From positions 224,968 through 288,967 of the forward strand of contig JBNKDE010000006.1 in NCBI GenBank assembly GCA_050288105.1: a DNA stretch of 64,000 nucleotides, written 5' to 3'. Below, one piece after another: positions 45,066 through 54,354 of this stretch. The position numbers and the translations under genes are program-made. The notes under the pieces were generated by a model, which made no database searches, had not been told where the DNA came from, and saw only the letters and a list, made by a program, of their open reading frames with translations. Position 1 is the stretch's first letter; each line of letters starts with the position of its first letter. This DNA comes from JACNJF01 sp050288105 (GTDB lineage Bacteria; Pseudomonadota; Gammaproteobacteria; GCA-001735895).

Positions 45066-45761
45066 ATGTTTTTACCCTTGCACGATAAAAATCCGCTCAA
45101 GATTGTTACATTCCAGTTTGTTACGGTGGGTATGATTTTGAGCTGTGTGGCTATTTTTTTATGGCAGAAAAGCCTGTCGGGTCAGACAGCGATCTTTTCT
45201 TCTTATGCCTATGGCTTGGTACCATCGGTGTTTCTGCAACATCAGTCACTCCCGTCAGAGGTGCATGCGCTACCTGCTTACCTGACCTTGATTTCGTATA
45301 TGTTTTTGCATGGAAGCTGGGTCCATTTGCTGGGTAATATGCTGTTTCTCTGGGTTTTTGGGGACAATGTTGAAGATGCGATGGGGCATTTGCGTTTTAT
45401 TGTCTTTTATCTTCTGTGTGGCATGGTTGCAGGTTTTACCCACACTTTGCTGGAACCCGCTTCAGATATGCCGATGATAGGTGCAAGTGGTGCCATAGCG
45501 GGTTTGCTGGGCGCTTACCTGATGCTGCATCCCGGGGTTAAAATACTGGTTCTGCTACTGGGACGTATACCGATATATTTACCCGCTTACCTGCTATTGT
45601 TCGGCTGGGTTGTTTTTCAATTTTACAATGTGCTTAGCAGTGATGCTAACAATGTGGTGGCATGGTGGGCGCATATCGGTGGATTCATGACCGGGATGAT
45701 CCTCATCGCCCCGCTAAAATATCGTCATATCAGGTTGTTTGGTCGGGCTAGCGAGGAATAA
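45066..45761 (+). CDS. Rhomboid-family intramembrane serine protease
   Basis: A 231-residue membrane protein with six or more helices. The catalytic serine S141 lies in GASGAIAGLLG and the histidine H203 in AWWAHIGGFMTG. The conserved L1-loop phrase FLHGSWVHLLGNMLFLWVFGDNVED is present. It cleaves membrane segments of other proteins. Whether it is a rhombosortase for the GlyGly-CTERM-like protease at 38053-40194 cannot be said; the loop-1 sequence points to an ordinary rhomboid. It stands alone between convergent and divergent neighbours. Confidence 0.94.
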   Translation: MFLPLHDKNPLKIVTFQFVTVGMILSCVAIFLWQKSLSGQTAIFSSYAYGLVPSVFLQHQSLPSEVHALPAYLTLISYMFLHGSWVHLLGNMLFLWVFGDNVEDAMGHLRFIVFYLLCGMVAGFTHTLLEPASDMPMIGASGAIAGLLGAYLMLHPGVKILVLLLGRIPIYLPAYLLLFGWVVFQFYNVLSSDANNVVAWWAHIGGFMTGMILIAPLKYRHIRLFGRASEE

Positions 45762-45784
45762 TTTCAGTCGGTGCTGCAGCCGTT

Positions 45785-46441
45785 TTAAAGATGGAAGGCG
45801 ACGTTATATTGTATGCCATCCTGATAGCTGGTCGCCAGGCTTGCCGTGTCACGACTAAGCAGGCGGGTTGTTTCCTCAGCCTGAATATTTCCAGAATTGG
45901 GTTTACCGTCATCCAGCCTTGATTCAATTATCTTCAGGAACACCCCGTCTAGACGTCCGAACACGGTTACATGGCCTGAGATCTGTAGCGCTCCATCCTG
46001 AACACCGATTCGCCCATCATTGGTGTTCATAGGTCTAGCGGTATCATAGCTGCCCCCTGGTATGAGTCCCGCAGCCCTTAGATGGGCAAAAAACTTTTCT
46101 GATTCCACAGCGCCTGGCGCTGCCAGAGAATCGGTATTATGCTCATCCCATTGACCACTTATGACACCAGAGCCATCGCCATTAACGTCATTTGGACTGA
46201 GCGAAGCATAAACATCAAAGCGCGATTGGGCATCGCTATCATCGCCGGGCAATTGCCGGTAACGATCCTGATAGCTTGCGATGGCAATGTGCAGGCCTGC
46301 TGCATCCGATTCAACTCTTTTAAGTTGAGCGTTTAGCATCATATCCTGGCCCTTCAATACCGCGCCGACCAGCAAACCTGCCACGACCAGCACGATAGCA
46401 ATCTCGACTAATGTAAATCCGTTATTATTTTTAGCATTCAT
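45785..46441 (-). CDS. Type IV pilin-like (prepilin) protein
   Basis: A 218-residue pseudopilin-type protein. The type III signal NNGFTLVEIAIVL is cleaved after G8 and N-methylated at F9, and E13 is the conserved Glu5 of the mature form. A long helix runs into a variable domain with YQDRYRQLPGDDSDA, a phrase common to bacterial prepilin-like proteins. It stands alone, without pilus assembly genes nearby. Confidence 0.9.
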   Translation of the reverse strand: MNAKNNNGFTLVEIAIVLVVAGLLVGAVLKGQDMMLNAQLKRVESDAAGLHIAIASYQDRYRQLPGDDSDAQSRFDVYASLSPNDVNGDGSGVISGQWDEHNTDSLAAPGAVESEKFFAHLRAAGLIPGGSYDTARPMNTNDGRIGVQDGALQISGHVTVFGRLDGVFLKIIESRLDDGKPNSGNIQAEETTRLLSRDTASLATSYQDGIQYNVAFHL

Positions 46442-46887
46442 TTACTTTGACGTTGTTTGATTTCATTTGAAACAAAACGATTGTCGAACTCAAGCGGAAT
46501 CGGTTTTATATTTGTAGCGTCTAAGCACCAGTAAGAAATGCAACAGGCTTGTAAGTTTTCACCCTTATTAAATACCAAGTTGGTCCTGTTCCTTTTGGTG
46601 GATTTATTCTCCCATGGGGCGGGATAAATGAGTAATAAAAGTTTTGAATGCTTTGAATAAGCACTCTGGGTTGGTTTGAGTACTTAATTTAATGTATGAA
46701 TAAGTAGCGATTTGCTACCTATGAGCCTCAAAATTGCTCCTAAATAAATTTATGATTACAAAACCTGAAACAATTCAAAAAGTTTTCACGTAATTTTTAT
46801 ATTCGCGTAAAAAAGAGACCTGGCTCACAAAATGTGATACCGTTTTTCAGTCAGGTATCGTCATTAATAAAACTTATGAGCTTTCCT
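46442..46887. other. Intergenic region between the prepilin gene and the ABC exporter
   Basis: This 446-bp AT-rich stretch contains no ORF of note. It should contain the prepilin promoter near its left end and the end of the exporter operon at its right. A weak GATACC/GGTATC hairpin near 46838-46859 is followed on the minus strand by a T-rich stretch and may be a terminator for the exporter. Confidence 0.4.
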
Positions 46888-48087
46888 TTATTCACTGCGC
46901 AGAGCTTCCACCGGGTCCATTTTTGCAGCGCGGCGCGCGGGTAATACCCCGGCCAACAGTCCAATCAGAATCGCGCTTGATTCAGCCAGCAGAATATAAT
47001 TCCAGGGGGTGTGTACCGGAAGTTCGGGCAGCAATAGCTGGACTATCTGTAATATCGCCACTGCGCCCAGCAGTCCAGCAACACCGCCTATGGCAGAAAG
47101 CACCACCGCCTCTCCCAGGAACAGTAACAGAACCTGACTATTTTCAGCACCCAGTGCTCTCAGCAAACCGATTTCAGAAGTCCTTTCTGCAACACTGATG
47201 GTCATAATGGTAATGATCCCAATACCACCAACCAGAAGCGATATGGAACCGATAGCAGCTACCGCAAAGGTAATGATATTTAAGATTGATCCCATTACGT
47301 CCAGCATCTGTTGCTGGCCGGTAATGGTAAAGTCCTCGCGTCCATGTCGCGCAAGCAGCAATCGTTTTATACCCGACATCACGGTTTCTTCGTCGCTTCC
47401 GGGATGATAAAGCAGGTCGATTTCCATCAGGCCTTCGCGGTTGAACATTTCCAGTCCTCGTGCCAGCGGTATGTATACGGTGTCGTCAAGGTCGAACCCA
47501 AGCACCTGTCCCTTTGACTGCATGACACCAACAACCCTGTATCGGGCTCCGCCGATTCTGATACGTTCTCCTAGCGGATTGATGTCTCCAAATAGTTCCT
47601 GCTTAACTTTATGCCCCAGCACGGTTAAAGCACGCGGTGCCAGCGGGTCGTCCGGCGGTAGAAATTCACCGAGTTCAACTGGCATGCGAAAAGCCTGCGG
47701 AAAATCGGATCCGCTACCATAAACCGTGGTTCGCCGGGTACGATTGTTGCCTTCGACCTCAGCGTTTCCCTGTATAAACCCAACTACCGATTGTGCAAAA
47801 GGGAGTTTTTTAAGGGCTTCCGCATCCTCGATCGTCAACGGACGATCACTGCCAAAAACGCCCATTGATATGCCCATCGTGTCGGTTTTACCCGGGTTGA
47901 TAGCCACCAGAGTGGTTCCAAACTGAGTGAATTCATTCAGGATGAATTTATGCATTCCTTCGCCGATAGAGGTCAGGATGATGACCGCCAGAATACCCAC
48001 CGTAATACCCAGCATGGTCAGAAAGCTGCGCAGCTTGTGGGTTAGCAATGAACTTAGGGTAAGATGAATGAAGTCAGCAATACGCAT
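46888..48087 (-). CDS. MacB-type ABC exporter permease (second of two)
   Basis: A 399-residue FtsX/MacB-type permease with an N-terminal helix, a MacB periplasmic core domain (GSDRPLTIEDAEALKKL) and three C-terminal helices (VGGIGIITIMTISVAERTSE). No ATPase domain is fused. Together with the other permease, the ATPase and the adaptor it forms a tripartite export system, for a peptide, lipid or drug; the substrate is unknown. It begins 2 bp after the first permease gene. Confidence 0.92.
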   Translation of the reverse strand: MRIADFIHLTLSSLLTHKLRSFLTMLGITVGILAVIILTSIGEGMHKFILNEFTQFGTTLVAINPGKTDTMGISMGVFGSDRPLTIEDAEALKKLPFAQSVVGFIQGNAEVEGNNRTRRTTVYGSGSDFPQAFRMPVELGEFLPPDDPLAPRALTVLGHKVKQELFGDINPLGERIRIGGARYRVVGVMQSKGQVLGFDLDDTVYIPLARGLEMFNREGLMEIDLLYHPGSDEETVMSGIKRLLLARHGREDFTITGQQQMLDVMGSILNIITFAVAAIGSISLLVGGIGIITIMTISVAERTSEIGLLRALGAENSQVLLLFLGEAVVLSAIGGVAGLLGAVAILQIVQLLLPELPVHTPWNYILLAESSAILIGLLAGVLPARRAAKMDPVEALRSE

Positions 48088-48089
48088 GA

Positions 48090-49298
48090 TTAACGACCCT
48101 GCAGGGCATCTACCGGGTCCAGCCGAGCGGCCTTGCGTGCCGGGATCAGGCTGAATAGCAGGCCGGTAATCAGGGCGACTGCAAGTGAAGCTATTAATGC
48201 CCAGGCTGGAGGATAAGCCTGCAGGTCATCGATTGCGCTGGAAATCCCCCAACTGCCCAGCGCACCAATAATAAACCCGCAGATTGCGCCCAGCAAAGAA
48301 AGTAGCAGGGCTTCACTCAGGATCAGTACCAGTATCGCCCGACGCGATGCTCCCATTGCCTTGAGTAATCCAATTTCTGCGGTGCGCTGTGAAACGGCGA
48401 CCAGCATAACATTCATAATCAGGATGCCTGCAACGCCCAGGCTGATGGCGGCGATGGCAGCTAGTGCATAGGTCAGTGCTGATAGAATGCTGTCGAATGT
48501 CTTAATCACCGCATCCTGGGTGATGACGGTGATGTCCTTTACGCCGTGGTGGCGTTGCTGAATGGTTTTCTCGGTAAATTCGATAACTGCGGGAATATCT
48601 TCTGCGGTTTTGGTCTGGATCAGTATTCGAAACAGGCCTTCGGTATTCATCAGTGACTGCGCCGCCGCAACCGGAACAATGACGACTTCCTGCACGTCAA
48701 CACCAATCGAGCGCCCTGCAGAAGCGAGGACACCGATCACACGGTAACGATTTTCTCCCAGTCGTATCCACTGGCCTAATGCATTGTGTGAACCAAATAA
48801 CTCATCGCGGATTTTGCGTCCAATGACACATACCGAAGCGGCTCTATCCCATTCAGTTTCAGGCAGGAAGTCTCCACTGCCCATCTCCCACTGGCGAATT
48901 TCTAGCAAGGCAGTAGTCGATCCCAGCAGGGTAACCTGGCGTTTTCGATTTTGCCAGGAGGCTTCCACTGAACCAATATTCATCGGGGCAATATTGCTAA
49001 TCGCCGAGTTCCGTGTCAGAGCAGCTGCATCGGAGAGCGTGAGGTCTCTGGGCGTAATGCCCATCATCGAACTGAGGCCTGCACCCGCGGTTTCGTTCCT
49101 GCCTGGCATAGCAATGACCAGGTTGGTGCCAAGCGCGATAAATTCCTGTAATACATAGCGCCGTGCGCCATCGCCCAGAGCCGTTAGCAGTAATACTGAA
49201 GCGACACTGATACTCATTGCAAGTAGCATCAACAGGGTGCGGCTACGGTATCCGCTCAGTGACGACCAGGCAAAGTTAACGATGTCGCGCTTGATCAT
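48090..49298 (-). CDS. MacB-type ABC exporter permease (first of two)
   Basis: A 402-residue permease with the same FtsX/MacB layout as its neighbour but clearly diverged (MSISVASVLLLTALGDGARRYV; GVAGILIMNVMLVAVSQRTAE). The two are paralogues that probably form a heterodimer with the ATPase dimer. Its start overlaps the ATPase stop by 4 bp. Confidence 0.92.
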   Translation of the reverse strand: MIKRDIVNFAWSSLSGYRSRTLLMLLAMSISVASVLLLTALGDGARRYVLQEFIALGTNLVIAMPGRNETAGAGLSSMMGITPRDLTLSDAAALTRNSAISNIAPMNIGSVEASWQNRKRQVTLLGSTTALLEIRQWEMGSGDFLPETEWDRAASVCVIGRKIRDELFGSHNALGQWIRLGENRYRVIGVLASAGRSIGVDVQEVVIVPVAAAQSLMNTEGLFRILIQTKTAEDIPAVIEFTEKTIQQRHHGVKDITVITQDAVIKTFDSILSALTYALAAIAAISLGVAGILIMNVMLVAVSQRTAEIGLLKAMGASRRAILVLILSEALLLSLLGAICGFIIGALGSWGISSAIDDLQAYPPAWALIASLAVALITGLLFSLIPARKAARLDPVDALQGR

Positions 49299-49984
49299 GT
49301 CGGTGTTGAGCGGTTTGGCTGGTCTGACACGATGCGTCCATCGACCATCTTTAGTGCGCGTCTGGCGCGCAAACCGAGCTTGCTGTCATGGGTGACGATG
49401 ATCAGGGTGATCCCATTCGCGTTCAGCTGTTCCAGTGTCTGGATGACATCCTGGCCAGATTGCTGGTCGAGGTTTCCGGTGGGTTCATCAGCGAGCAGGA
49501 CTGAGGGTTCGGTCACGGTGGCTCTGGCTATCGCCACCCGTTGTCTCTGTCCGCCTGATAGCTGGTCCGGTTTATGGTGCTGTCGACTTTGTAGCCCCAT
49601 GCTGTTGATGGCATCTGACACTCTTTGTGCTCGAATCTCAGGGTCGATACCCGCAATAATCAGGGGCAACTCAATATTTTCAGCAGCAGTCAGGCGCGGG
49701 ATCAGATGAAATGACTGAAATACGAAGCCGATCAGGCGGTTCCTGGTATGTGCCTCCTGCTGCTCATCCATTTCGGTAATATTGATATCGTTTAACAGAT
49801 ATTGCCCGGATGAGGCATGGTCCAGCATGCCGATCATATTGAGCAGGGTTGACTTCCCCGAACCCGAGGGGCCCATCACTGAGACATACTCACCCTGCTG
49901 GATTTCGAGGTTGATATTATTCAGCGCATGTACAGTCTGATCGCCTACCTGAAAATCACGATGAATATTGCTGAGTTTTATCAT
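49295..49984 (-). CDS. ABC exporter ATP-binding protein (MacB/LolD type)
   Basis: A 229-residue ABC ATPase with Walker A GPSGSGKST, Q-loop VFQSFHLIPRL, signature LSGGQRQR, Walker B VLLADEPTGNLD and switch IIVTHDSKL. It is of the LolD/MacB class that drives mechanotransmission rather than substrate translocation. It lies 12 bp after the adaptor gene. Confidence 0.95.
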   Translation of the reverse strand: MIKLSNIHRDFQVGDQTVHALNNINLEIQQGEYVSVMGPSGSGKSTLLNMIGMLDHASSGQYLLNDINITEMDEQQEAHTRNRLIGFVFQSFHLIPRLTAAENIELPLIIAGIDPEIRAQRVSDAINSMGLQSRQHHKPDQLSGGQRQRVAIARATVTEPSVLLADEPTGNLDQQSGQDVIQTLEQLNANGITLIIVTHDSKLGLRARRALKMVDGRIVSDQPNRSTPT

Positions 49985-49996
49985 TACGGTTAACTC

Positions 49997-51142
49997 TTAT
50001 TCACTGACCACCTTGACCAGCGCACCTGCTTCCAGCCCTTTTTTGTCGATAGAGGTAACGATCTGATCTCCCTGTTCCAGACCTTGCAGTATTTCGGTAA
50101 ATTGCCAGTTACTTAATCCGGTTTTGACCTCAACCTCACTCACACTGTCGAAGGCCGCGTCGTATAGATAAACCTGTTTCCCCTTTAATAGGGCCTGAGT
50201 GGGAATGCGCAGCACCTTGTCGTGTGAGTCAAGGATCACTTCAACATCAGCCGTATAACCCGGTAACATATTGCGATTGTCCTTAGGGCTGATGAAATCA
50301 ACTTCAATATCAACCGTTCTGGCCTGTTTCTCCTTATCCATGACATAGGGGGCGACTCGGCGTACCTTGCCCTGGAAAAACTGTTTGCCAAATGCATCCA
50401 GCGAAATCCTGGCGGTCATCCCCGCGCGTATCTCCGGTGCATCCACTTCGTCTATGGGGGCAGAGACGTACAGGCAACTGGTGTCGATAATGTCGACTGC
50501 GGGCGGTGTAGGGATACCAACCGGAGAAGGGGTGACATACTCACCCAGCTCGCCATTGACTTCGGCGATGGTGCCATCAAACGGTGCGCGCAACTGTGTT
50601 CTCTGCAATGCCGCTTCGGCGACCTCGATACGCGAACGGCTGACACTGGTGGTCGCTCTGGTGGCTTCGCAGGCGGCCTGGCTGGCACGTGCCTGGCCGG
50701 TGGCTTTTTCTGCCGATTCATCTGAAGCCAGTCCGCGTGCGAGTAACTGTGACAGGCGATGCGCCTCCTGCTGTGCCAGCTCTGCCTGTATACAGGACTG
50801 TTGCTGCAACGACTGACTGGCTTTCAACTCGGATTTTGCCAGCTCCAGTTGCGCACGCAAATCCTTGTTCCATATCTCGAATAACAGTTGACCACTGGTG
50901 ACCGATTCTCCTTCGCTTACTGGCAAGTTGGCAATTTGTCCGCCCAGAGACGGCGACAGTCGTGCACGACGGCAGGCATTTAAGGTTCCGGCGCGGGTAT
51001 TGGTGATGGTGCGCTCAATCTCACCCTGAGTGACTGTGGCTACAGTGACTTCAATAGGCTTCTCTCTTTGAGTCCAATAGACGAAAGCAGCTGCTATGCC
51101 GATCAGTGTCAGCAACCAGAAAAAAATCTTTAATTTAGACAT
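49997..51142 (-). CDS. Membrane-fusion adaptor (HlyD/MacA-like)
   Basis: A 381-residue adaptor with one N-terminal membrane helix (FFWLLTLIGIAAAFVYW), the lipoyl half-motifs SPSLGGQIANLPVSEGESV and LRAPFDGTIAEVNGELGEYV, an alpha-hairpin between them and beta-barrel domains (PTQALLKGKQVYLYD). It bridges the inner-membrane ABC complex to an outer-membrane channel, none of which is encoded in this operon. It is the first gene of the four-gene unit. Confidence 0.92.
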   Translation of the reverse strand: MSKLKIFFWLLTLIGIAAAFVYWTQREKPIEVTVATVTQGEIERTITNTRAGTLNACRRARLSPSLGGQIANLPVSEGESVTSGQLLFEIWNKDLRAQLELAKSELKASQSLQQQSCIQAELAQQEAHRLSQLLARGLASDESAEKATGQARASQAACEATRATTSVSRSRIEVAEAALQRTQLRAPFDGTIAEVNGELGEYVTPSPVGIPTPPAVDIIDTSCLYVSAPIDEVDAPEIRAGMTARISLDAFGKQFFQGKVRRVAPYVMDKEKQARTVDIEVDFISPKDNRNMLPGYTADVEVILDSHDKVLRIPTQALLKGKQVYLYDAAFDSVSEVEVKTGLSNWQFTEILQGLEQGDQIVTSIDKKGLEAGALVKVVSE

Positions 51143-51471
51143 GCCGGATTCCTCAGCAATTGGTTTTTTCCTGGTTTAATTCTAACAGAGTTGAGCAGGG
51201 CCTGGTGCTGTAATGTGGCTAGCCGGAGTTGCGGAACTGTTTCACGCTTTGATAATAAAGTTGTCCCTATATGCGCTTTAGCACTTAAAATTGCTTAAAA
51301 TTGTCATTTTATGTTCTAATATAATCAATAACTTACTCATGATATCTCACTTAGTGCATTAAATTATCTGAGGTCATCATGAAGCTTGGAAAGTGTTAAT
51401 GGAATCTCATCTTTATCTAGCTGAAACACTATATTAGCGTCTACTTCTATTAACCCGTTAAATGTTACTGA
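51143..51471. promoter_or_regulatory. Divergent control region between the ABC exporter and the Lap locus
   Basis: This 329-bp AT-rich gap should hold the promoters of the divergent exporter and the TolC-type gene. It contains a perfect tandem 10-bp direct repeat CTTAAAATTG at 51284-51303 and a perfect TATAAT at 51320-51325. A TTGTCA (51301-51306) overlaps the second repeat but sits only 13 bp from TATAAT, too short for a standard spacer. The repeat could be a regulator binding site. Confidence 0.45.
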
Positions 51472-53616
51472 ATGAAGATTTGTATGTTCAAAAAGCTATT
51501 GAAATCAATCACGTTATCCCTGTTTGTGCTGGTGGCGTTTTCAGCGCAGGCTAGTGAGCTGGCTGATATTGTCGCCGACTCGATTAGTGCGCATCCACAG
51601 GTTAAGGAAAAAGTACATGTCTACAGACAGGTGGTCAGTGAACAGTCGATAGCATCCAGTAGCAATAAACCCAGCGTCGACCTTCAGGCGTCGACTGGTT
51701 TGTACAATACGGATTCTCCATCAACTGGGGGCAATGCGGTTGATTACGACAGCACTCGGGTAGAGCTTTCCGTCACCCAAAATCTTTTTAACGGCTACGA
51801 CTCTAGCAATCAGATCAAGCAGACCGAATCACGCGCGCAGGCAGCATTGTATGACCTGTACGATACGGCTGACAACATAGCGCTGGAGACCATTAAAGCC
51901 TATTTGAATGTCATCAAGCACCGCAAGCTGCTGCAACTGGCGCAGGAAAATGTTGCCGCTCATGAGGGCATACTGGCACAGATTCGCGAACGCAATAGCT
52001 CTGGTGTGGGGCGGCGCTCACAGTTGCAGCAAACCGAAGGCCGGGTTGCCCGCGCACATGCAAGTTTGATTGCACAACAGAATAACCTGAATGATGCATT
52101 GACCCAGCTGCATCAGTTACTGGGGCGCTATGTTGAAGCCAGCGAACTGGTAGAGCCAGTGTTACCGGAGTTGCCTCCAGAGGAGCTGAATACCCTTATC
52201 GATCAGGCATTGGCAGGCCATCCCGCGATGCAGGTAGCCAGTCGTAATATCGAGGCCCTGCAATACGAATATCAACGCAGCCGCAGTTCGCGTTACCCTA
52301 ATCTTGATCTGCGTCTGGCTTCTGAGTGGGGTAATGACATCGGTGGGGTCAGCGGCGATACCACAGAGTTGAGCCTGGTGTTGAACCTGAGTTACAACTT
52401 TTACAACGGTGGCGCGAGCGACTCAGAACAAAGTAAAAAGATCAGCGAAGTGTATGCACAGAAAGAGTTTGCCGCACGTGTACGCCGCCAGATTATCAAT
52501 ACCCTGAGACTGGCCTGGGCGGCAGATGAGTCACTCAAACGCCAGCTTGATTTTTTTCAGCAGTACATCACGAAAGCAGGTGAGACGGTCGAATCGTATC
52601 GCGAAGAATTTTTTATCGGGCAGCGCGATTTGATTGACCTGCTGGATGCAGAAAATGAACAGAACACCGCGAAAAATGACTATACACGAGCCTACTTTGA
52701 CCTGATGGCTGCACGTTATCGGGTTTATGAGGCATTCGGTGGTTTGTTTGATGCCTTAAAGCTGCAGTCCCATCTCAGCGAGAATGATTTTAGTATCGCC
52801 AGAATCAGGGCCAGAGCTGAGGATGCACTCCCTTTACCCGTGGATGAAGACCAGGACAAGAAGCAGGATCAGACTGATCATTGTGATAACAGCATCAGCC
52901 TGTCGACGGTCAACAGTTACGGCTGCGCGCTCAAGGGTGAGGTGGCGCTGGGTTATGCAGCCAGTAACACCTTGCCTGTGGCTGGCGATGATGCGTTGCA
53001 GGTGGATCAACATGGGGTATTGATAATTTCTCGTGCCCAGTTACTGGCAAATGACAGCGATGCGGATGGTGACAGTCTGGAAATCGTCGATGTCAGTAAA
53101 GCGGCGAATGGACGCCTGGCTTTTAATCAGCAAAAGAATCTGGTGTATCGTCCATCCGAAGACTTCACCGGCATTGATACCTTTACCTATACCGTGTCTG
53201 ATGGTAAAGGTGGCGCAGTTACGGCTACCGTTAAGGTAAAAGTTACGCAGGACCCTCTGGCTGATCTGTCCAAGATCCAGATGGTTAATTTCAAGTATAA
53301 AAGTACCCAGTTAACCGCAATATCAGAAAGCAGAATCGACTCTATCGTGGAGCAGATCAGGCGTGCTGGCGACATTATGATTGAAGTGCATACCCATACC
53401 GACAGTATCGGTTCGCGCAGTTACAACCTGAAACTCTCTCAGGAGCGGGCAGACGCCATGCGTGAGCTGTTGATTTCAAAGGGGATCGATGCTTCCAGTA
53501 TTGTTGTGCAGGGCATGGGTGAAGAAATGCCGATTGCCGACAATGCGACCAAAGAGGGTCAGGCTATTAATCGGCGTGGTGAGTTCAGTTTCAAGGCGAA
53601 GAGTGTATCGTTCTAG
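51472..53616 (+). CDS. TolC-family type I secretion outer-membrane protein fused to cadherin-like and OmpA domains (LapE-type)
   Basis: A 714-residue fusion. The signal peptide ends near FSAQAS. Residues about 25-430 are a TolC/AggA-type barrel-tunnel protein (VELSVTQNLFNGYDSSNQI, LSYNFYNGGASDSEQ, IGQRDLIDLLDAENE). An acidic linker with DEDQDKKQDQTD follows, then a cadherin/Ig-like domain (about 500-593, with LLANDSDADGDSLEI) and an OmpA domain (about 603-714, with NLKLSQERADAMREL). The OmpA end reads NRRGEF rather than the usual NRRVE. In the Shewanella Lap-type locus the TolC protein and an OmpA-family protein are separate adjacent genes; here they are one frame. The following lapG starts at the stop codon. 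Confidence 0.9.
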   Translation: MKICMFKKLLKSITLSLFVLVAFSAQASELADIVADSISAHPQVKEKVHVYRQVVSEQSIASSSNKPSVDLQASTGLYNTDSPSTGGNAVDYDSTRVELSVTQNLFNGYDSSNQIKQTESRAQAALYDLYDTADNIALETIKAYLNVIKHRKLLQLAQENVAAHEGILAQIRERNSSGVGRRSQLQQTEGRVARAHASLIAQQNNLNDALTQLHQLLGRYVEASELVEPVLPELPPEELNTLIDQALAGHPAMQVASRNIEALQYEYQRSRSSRYPNLDLRLASEWGNDIGGVSGDTTELSLVLNLSYNFYNGGASDSEQSKKISEVYAQKEFAARVRRQIINTLRLAWAADESLKRQLDFFQQYITKAGETVESYREEFFIGQRDLIDLLDAENEQNTAKNDYTRAYFDLMAARYRVYEAFGGLFDALKLQSHLSENDFSIARIRARAEDALPLPVDEDQDKKQDQTDHCDNSISLSTVNSYGCALKGEVALGYAASNTLPVAGDDALQVDQHGVLIISRAQLLANDSDADGDSLEIVDVSKAANGRLAFNQQKNLVYRPSEDFTGIDTFTYTVSDGKGGAVTATVKVKVTQDPLADLSKIQMVNFKYKSTQLTAISESRIDSIVEQIRRAGDIMIEVHTHTDSIGSRSYNLKLSQERADAMRELLISKGIDASSIVVQGMGEEMPIADNATKEGQAINRRGEFSFKAKSVSF

Positions 53617-54354
53617 TTGATCACCCGCACAGGGAATTTGAACTACACTTTGCGAAAGCGAAAAAAAGAGTCAGATTACTTGTACAGGCGCACACTTAAG
53701 TTTCCGAAATATACGCCATTGCTGGTGCTGTGCCTGATTCTGTGGGTTCCGCAGATTCCGTCCGCTGATCCTTTTGTCACTGATAGTATGTTGCAGGCGC
53801 TGAAAAAGGATTACTCGGAACAGGCATATCAACGAGGTATAGCGCTGAATAAACTGCTGAATGAGCTAAACAATAAAGACATTGATACCCAGCTGAAAGA
53901 GGTAAACCGCTTCTTTAACCAGTTCCAGTATCGCGAAGACAGCGATCAATATGGGGTGAAAGATTACTGGTCCACCCCGCAGGAATTTCTGGGTACGCAA
54001 CAGGGTGACTGTGAAGATTTCGTGATCGCCAAATATTTTGCACTGCGGAAACTCGGCGTACCCGACAGTCGACTCTATCTCACCTATGTTAAGGCATTGA
54101 AACAGAATGTCGCGCATATGGTTTTGAGTTATTTTGAGACACCCAAAAGTATCCCGATGATTCTGGATAACTATAACCCCCAGATATTGCTCGCGTCCAA
54201 ACGTCGAGACTTGCTGCCTGTATACAGCTTTAACGCCAATTCCCTGTTCCTCAGTAATGCTTCTGCGGGTTTAGGGAAATCTCTACCGACCGATAAAATC
54301 AAGAACAGCAAGTGGAAAAGACTACTCGCTGAATTCAGGAAGGATGCACTATGA
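53617..54354 (+). CDS. lapG: Periplasmic adhesin protease LapG (transglutaminase-like cysteine protease)
   Basis: A 245-residue protein with an N-terminal hydrophobic segment (TPLLVLCLILWVPQIPSA) and the LapG catalytic triad: C132 in QQGDCEDF, H167 in NVAHMV and D184 in MILDNYN, numbered from the TTG at 53617. LapG cuts the N-terminus of LapA-type adhesins and releases them from the surface. No ATG precedes the core; candidate starts are TTG at 53617, 53638 or 53650, and I used the first, which abuts the TolC stop. It overlaps lapD by 4 bp (ATGA). Confidence 0.93.
   Translation: MITRTGNLNYTLRKRKKESDYLYRRTLKFPKYTPLLVLCLILWVPQIPSADPFVTDSMLQALKKDYSEQAYQRGIALNKLLNELNNKDIDTQLKEVNRFFNQFQYREDSDQYGVKDYWSTPQEFLGTQQGDCEDFVIAKYFALRKLGVPDSRLYLTYVKALKQNVAHMVLSYFETPKSIPMILDNYNPQILLASKRRDLLPVYSFNANSLFLSNASAGLGKSLPTDKIKNSKWKRLLAEFRKDAL

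Noticed and set aside
45066..45761. Rhombosortase assignment for the rhomboid protease
   Set aside because: It has the standard rhomboid L1-loop phrase and length; nothing specific to rhombosortases was seen.
51301..51325. Sigma-70 promoter TTGTCA/TATAAT
   Set aside because: The spacer is only 13 bp, so I list the elements but do not call a promoter.
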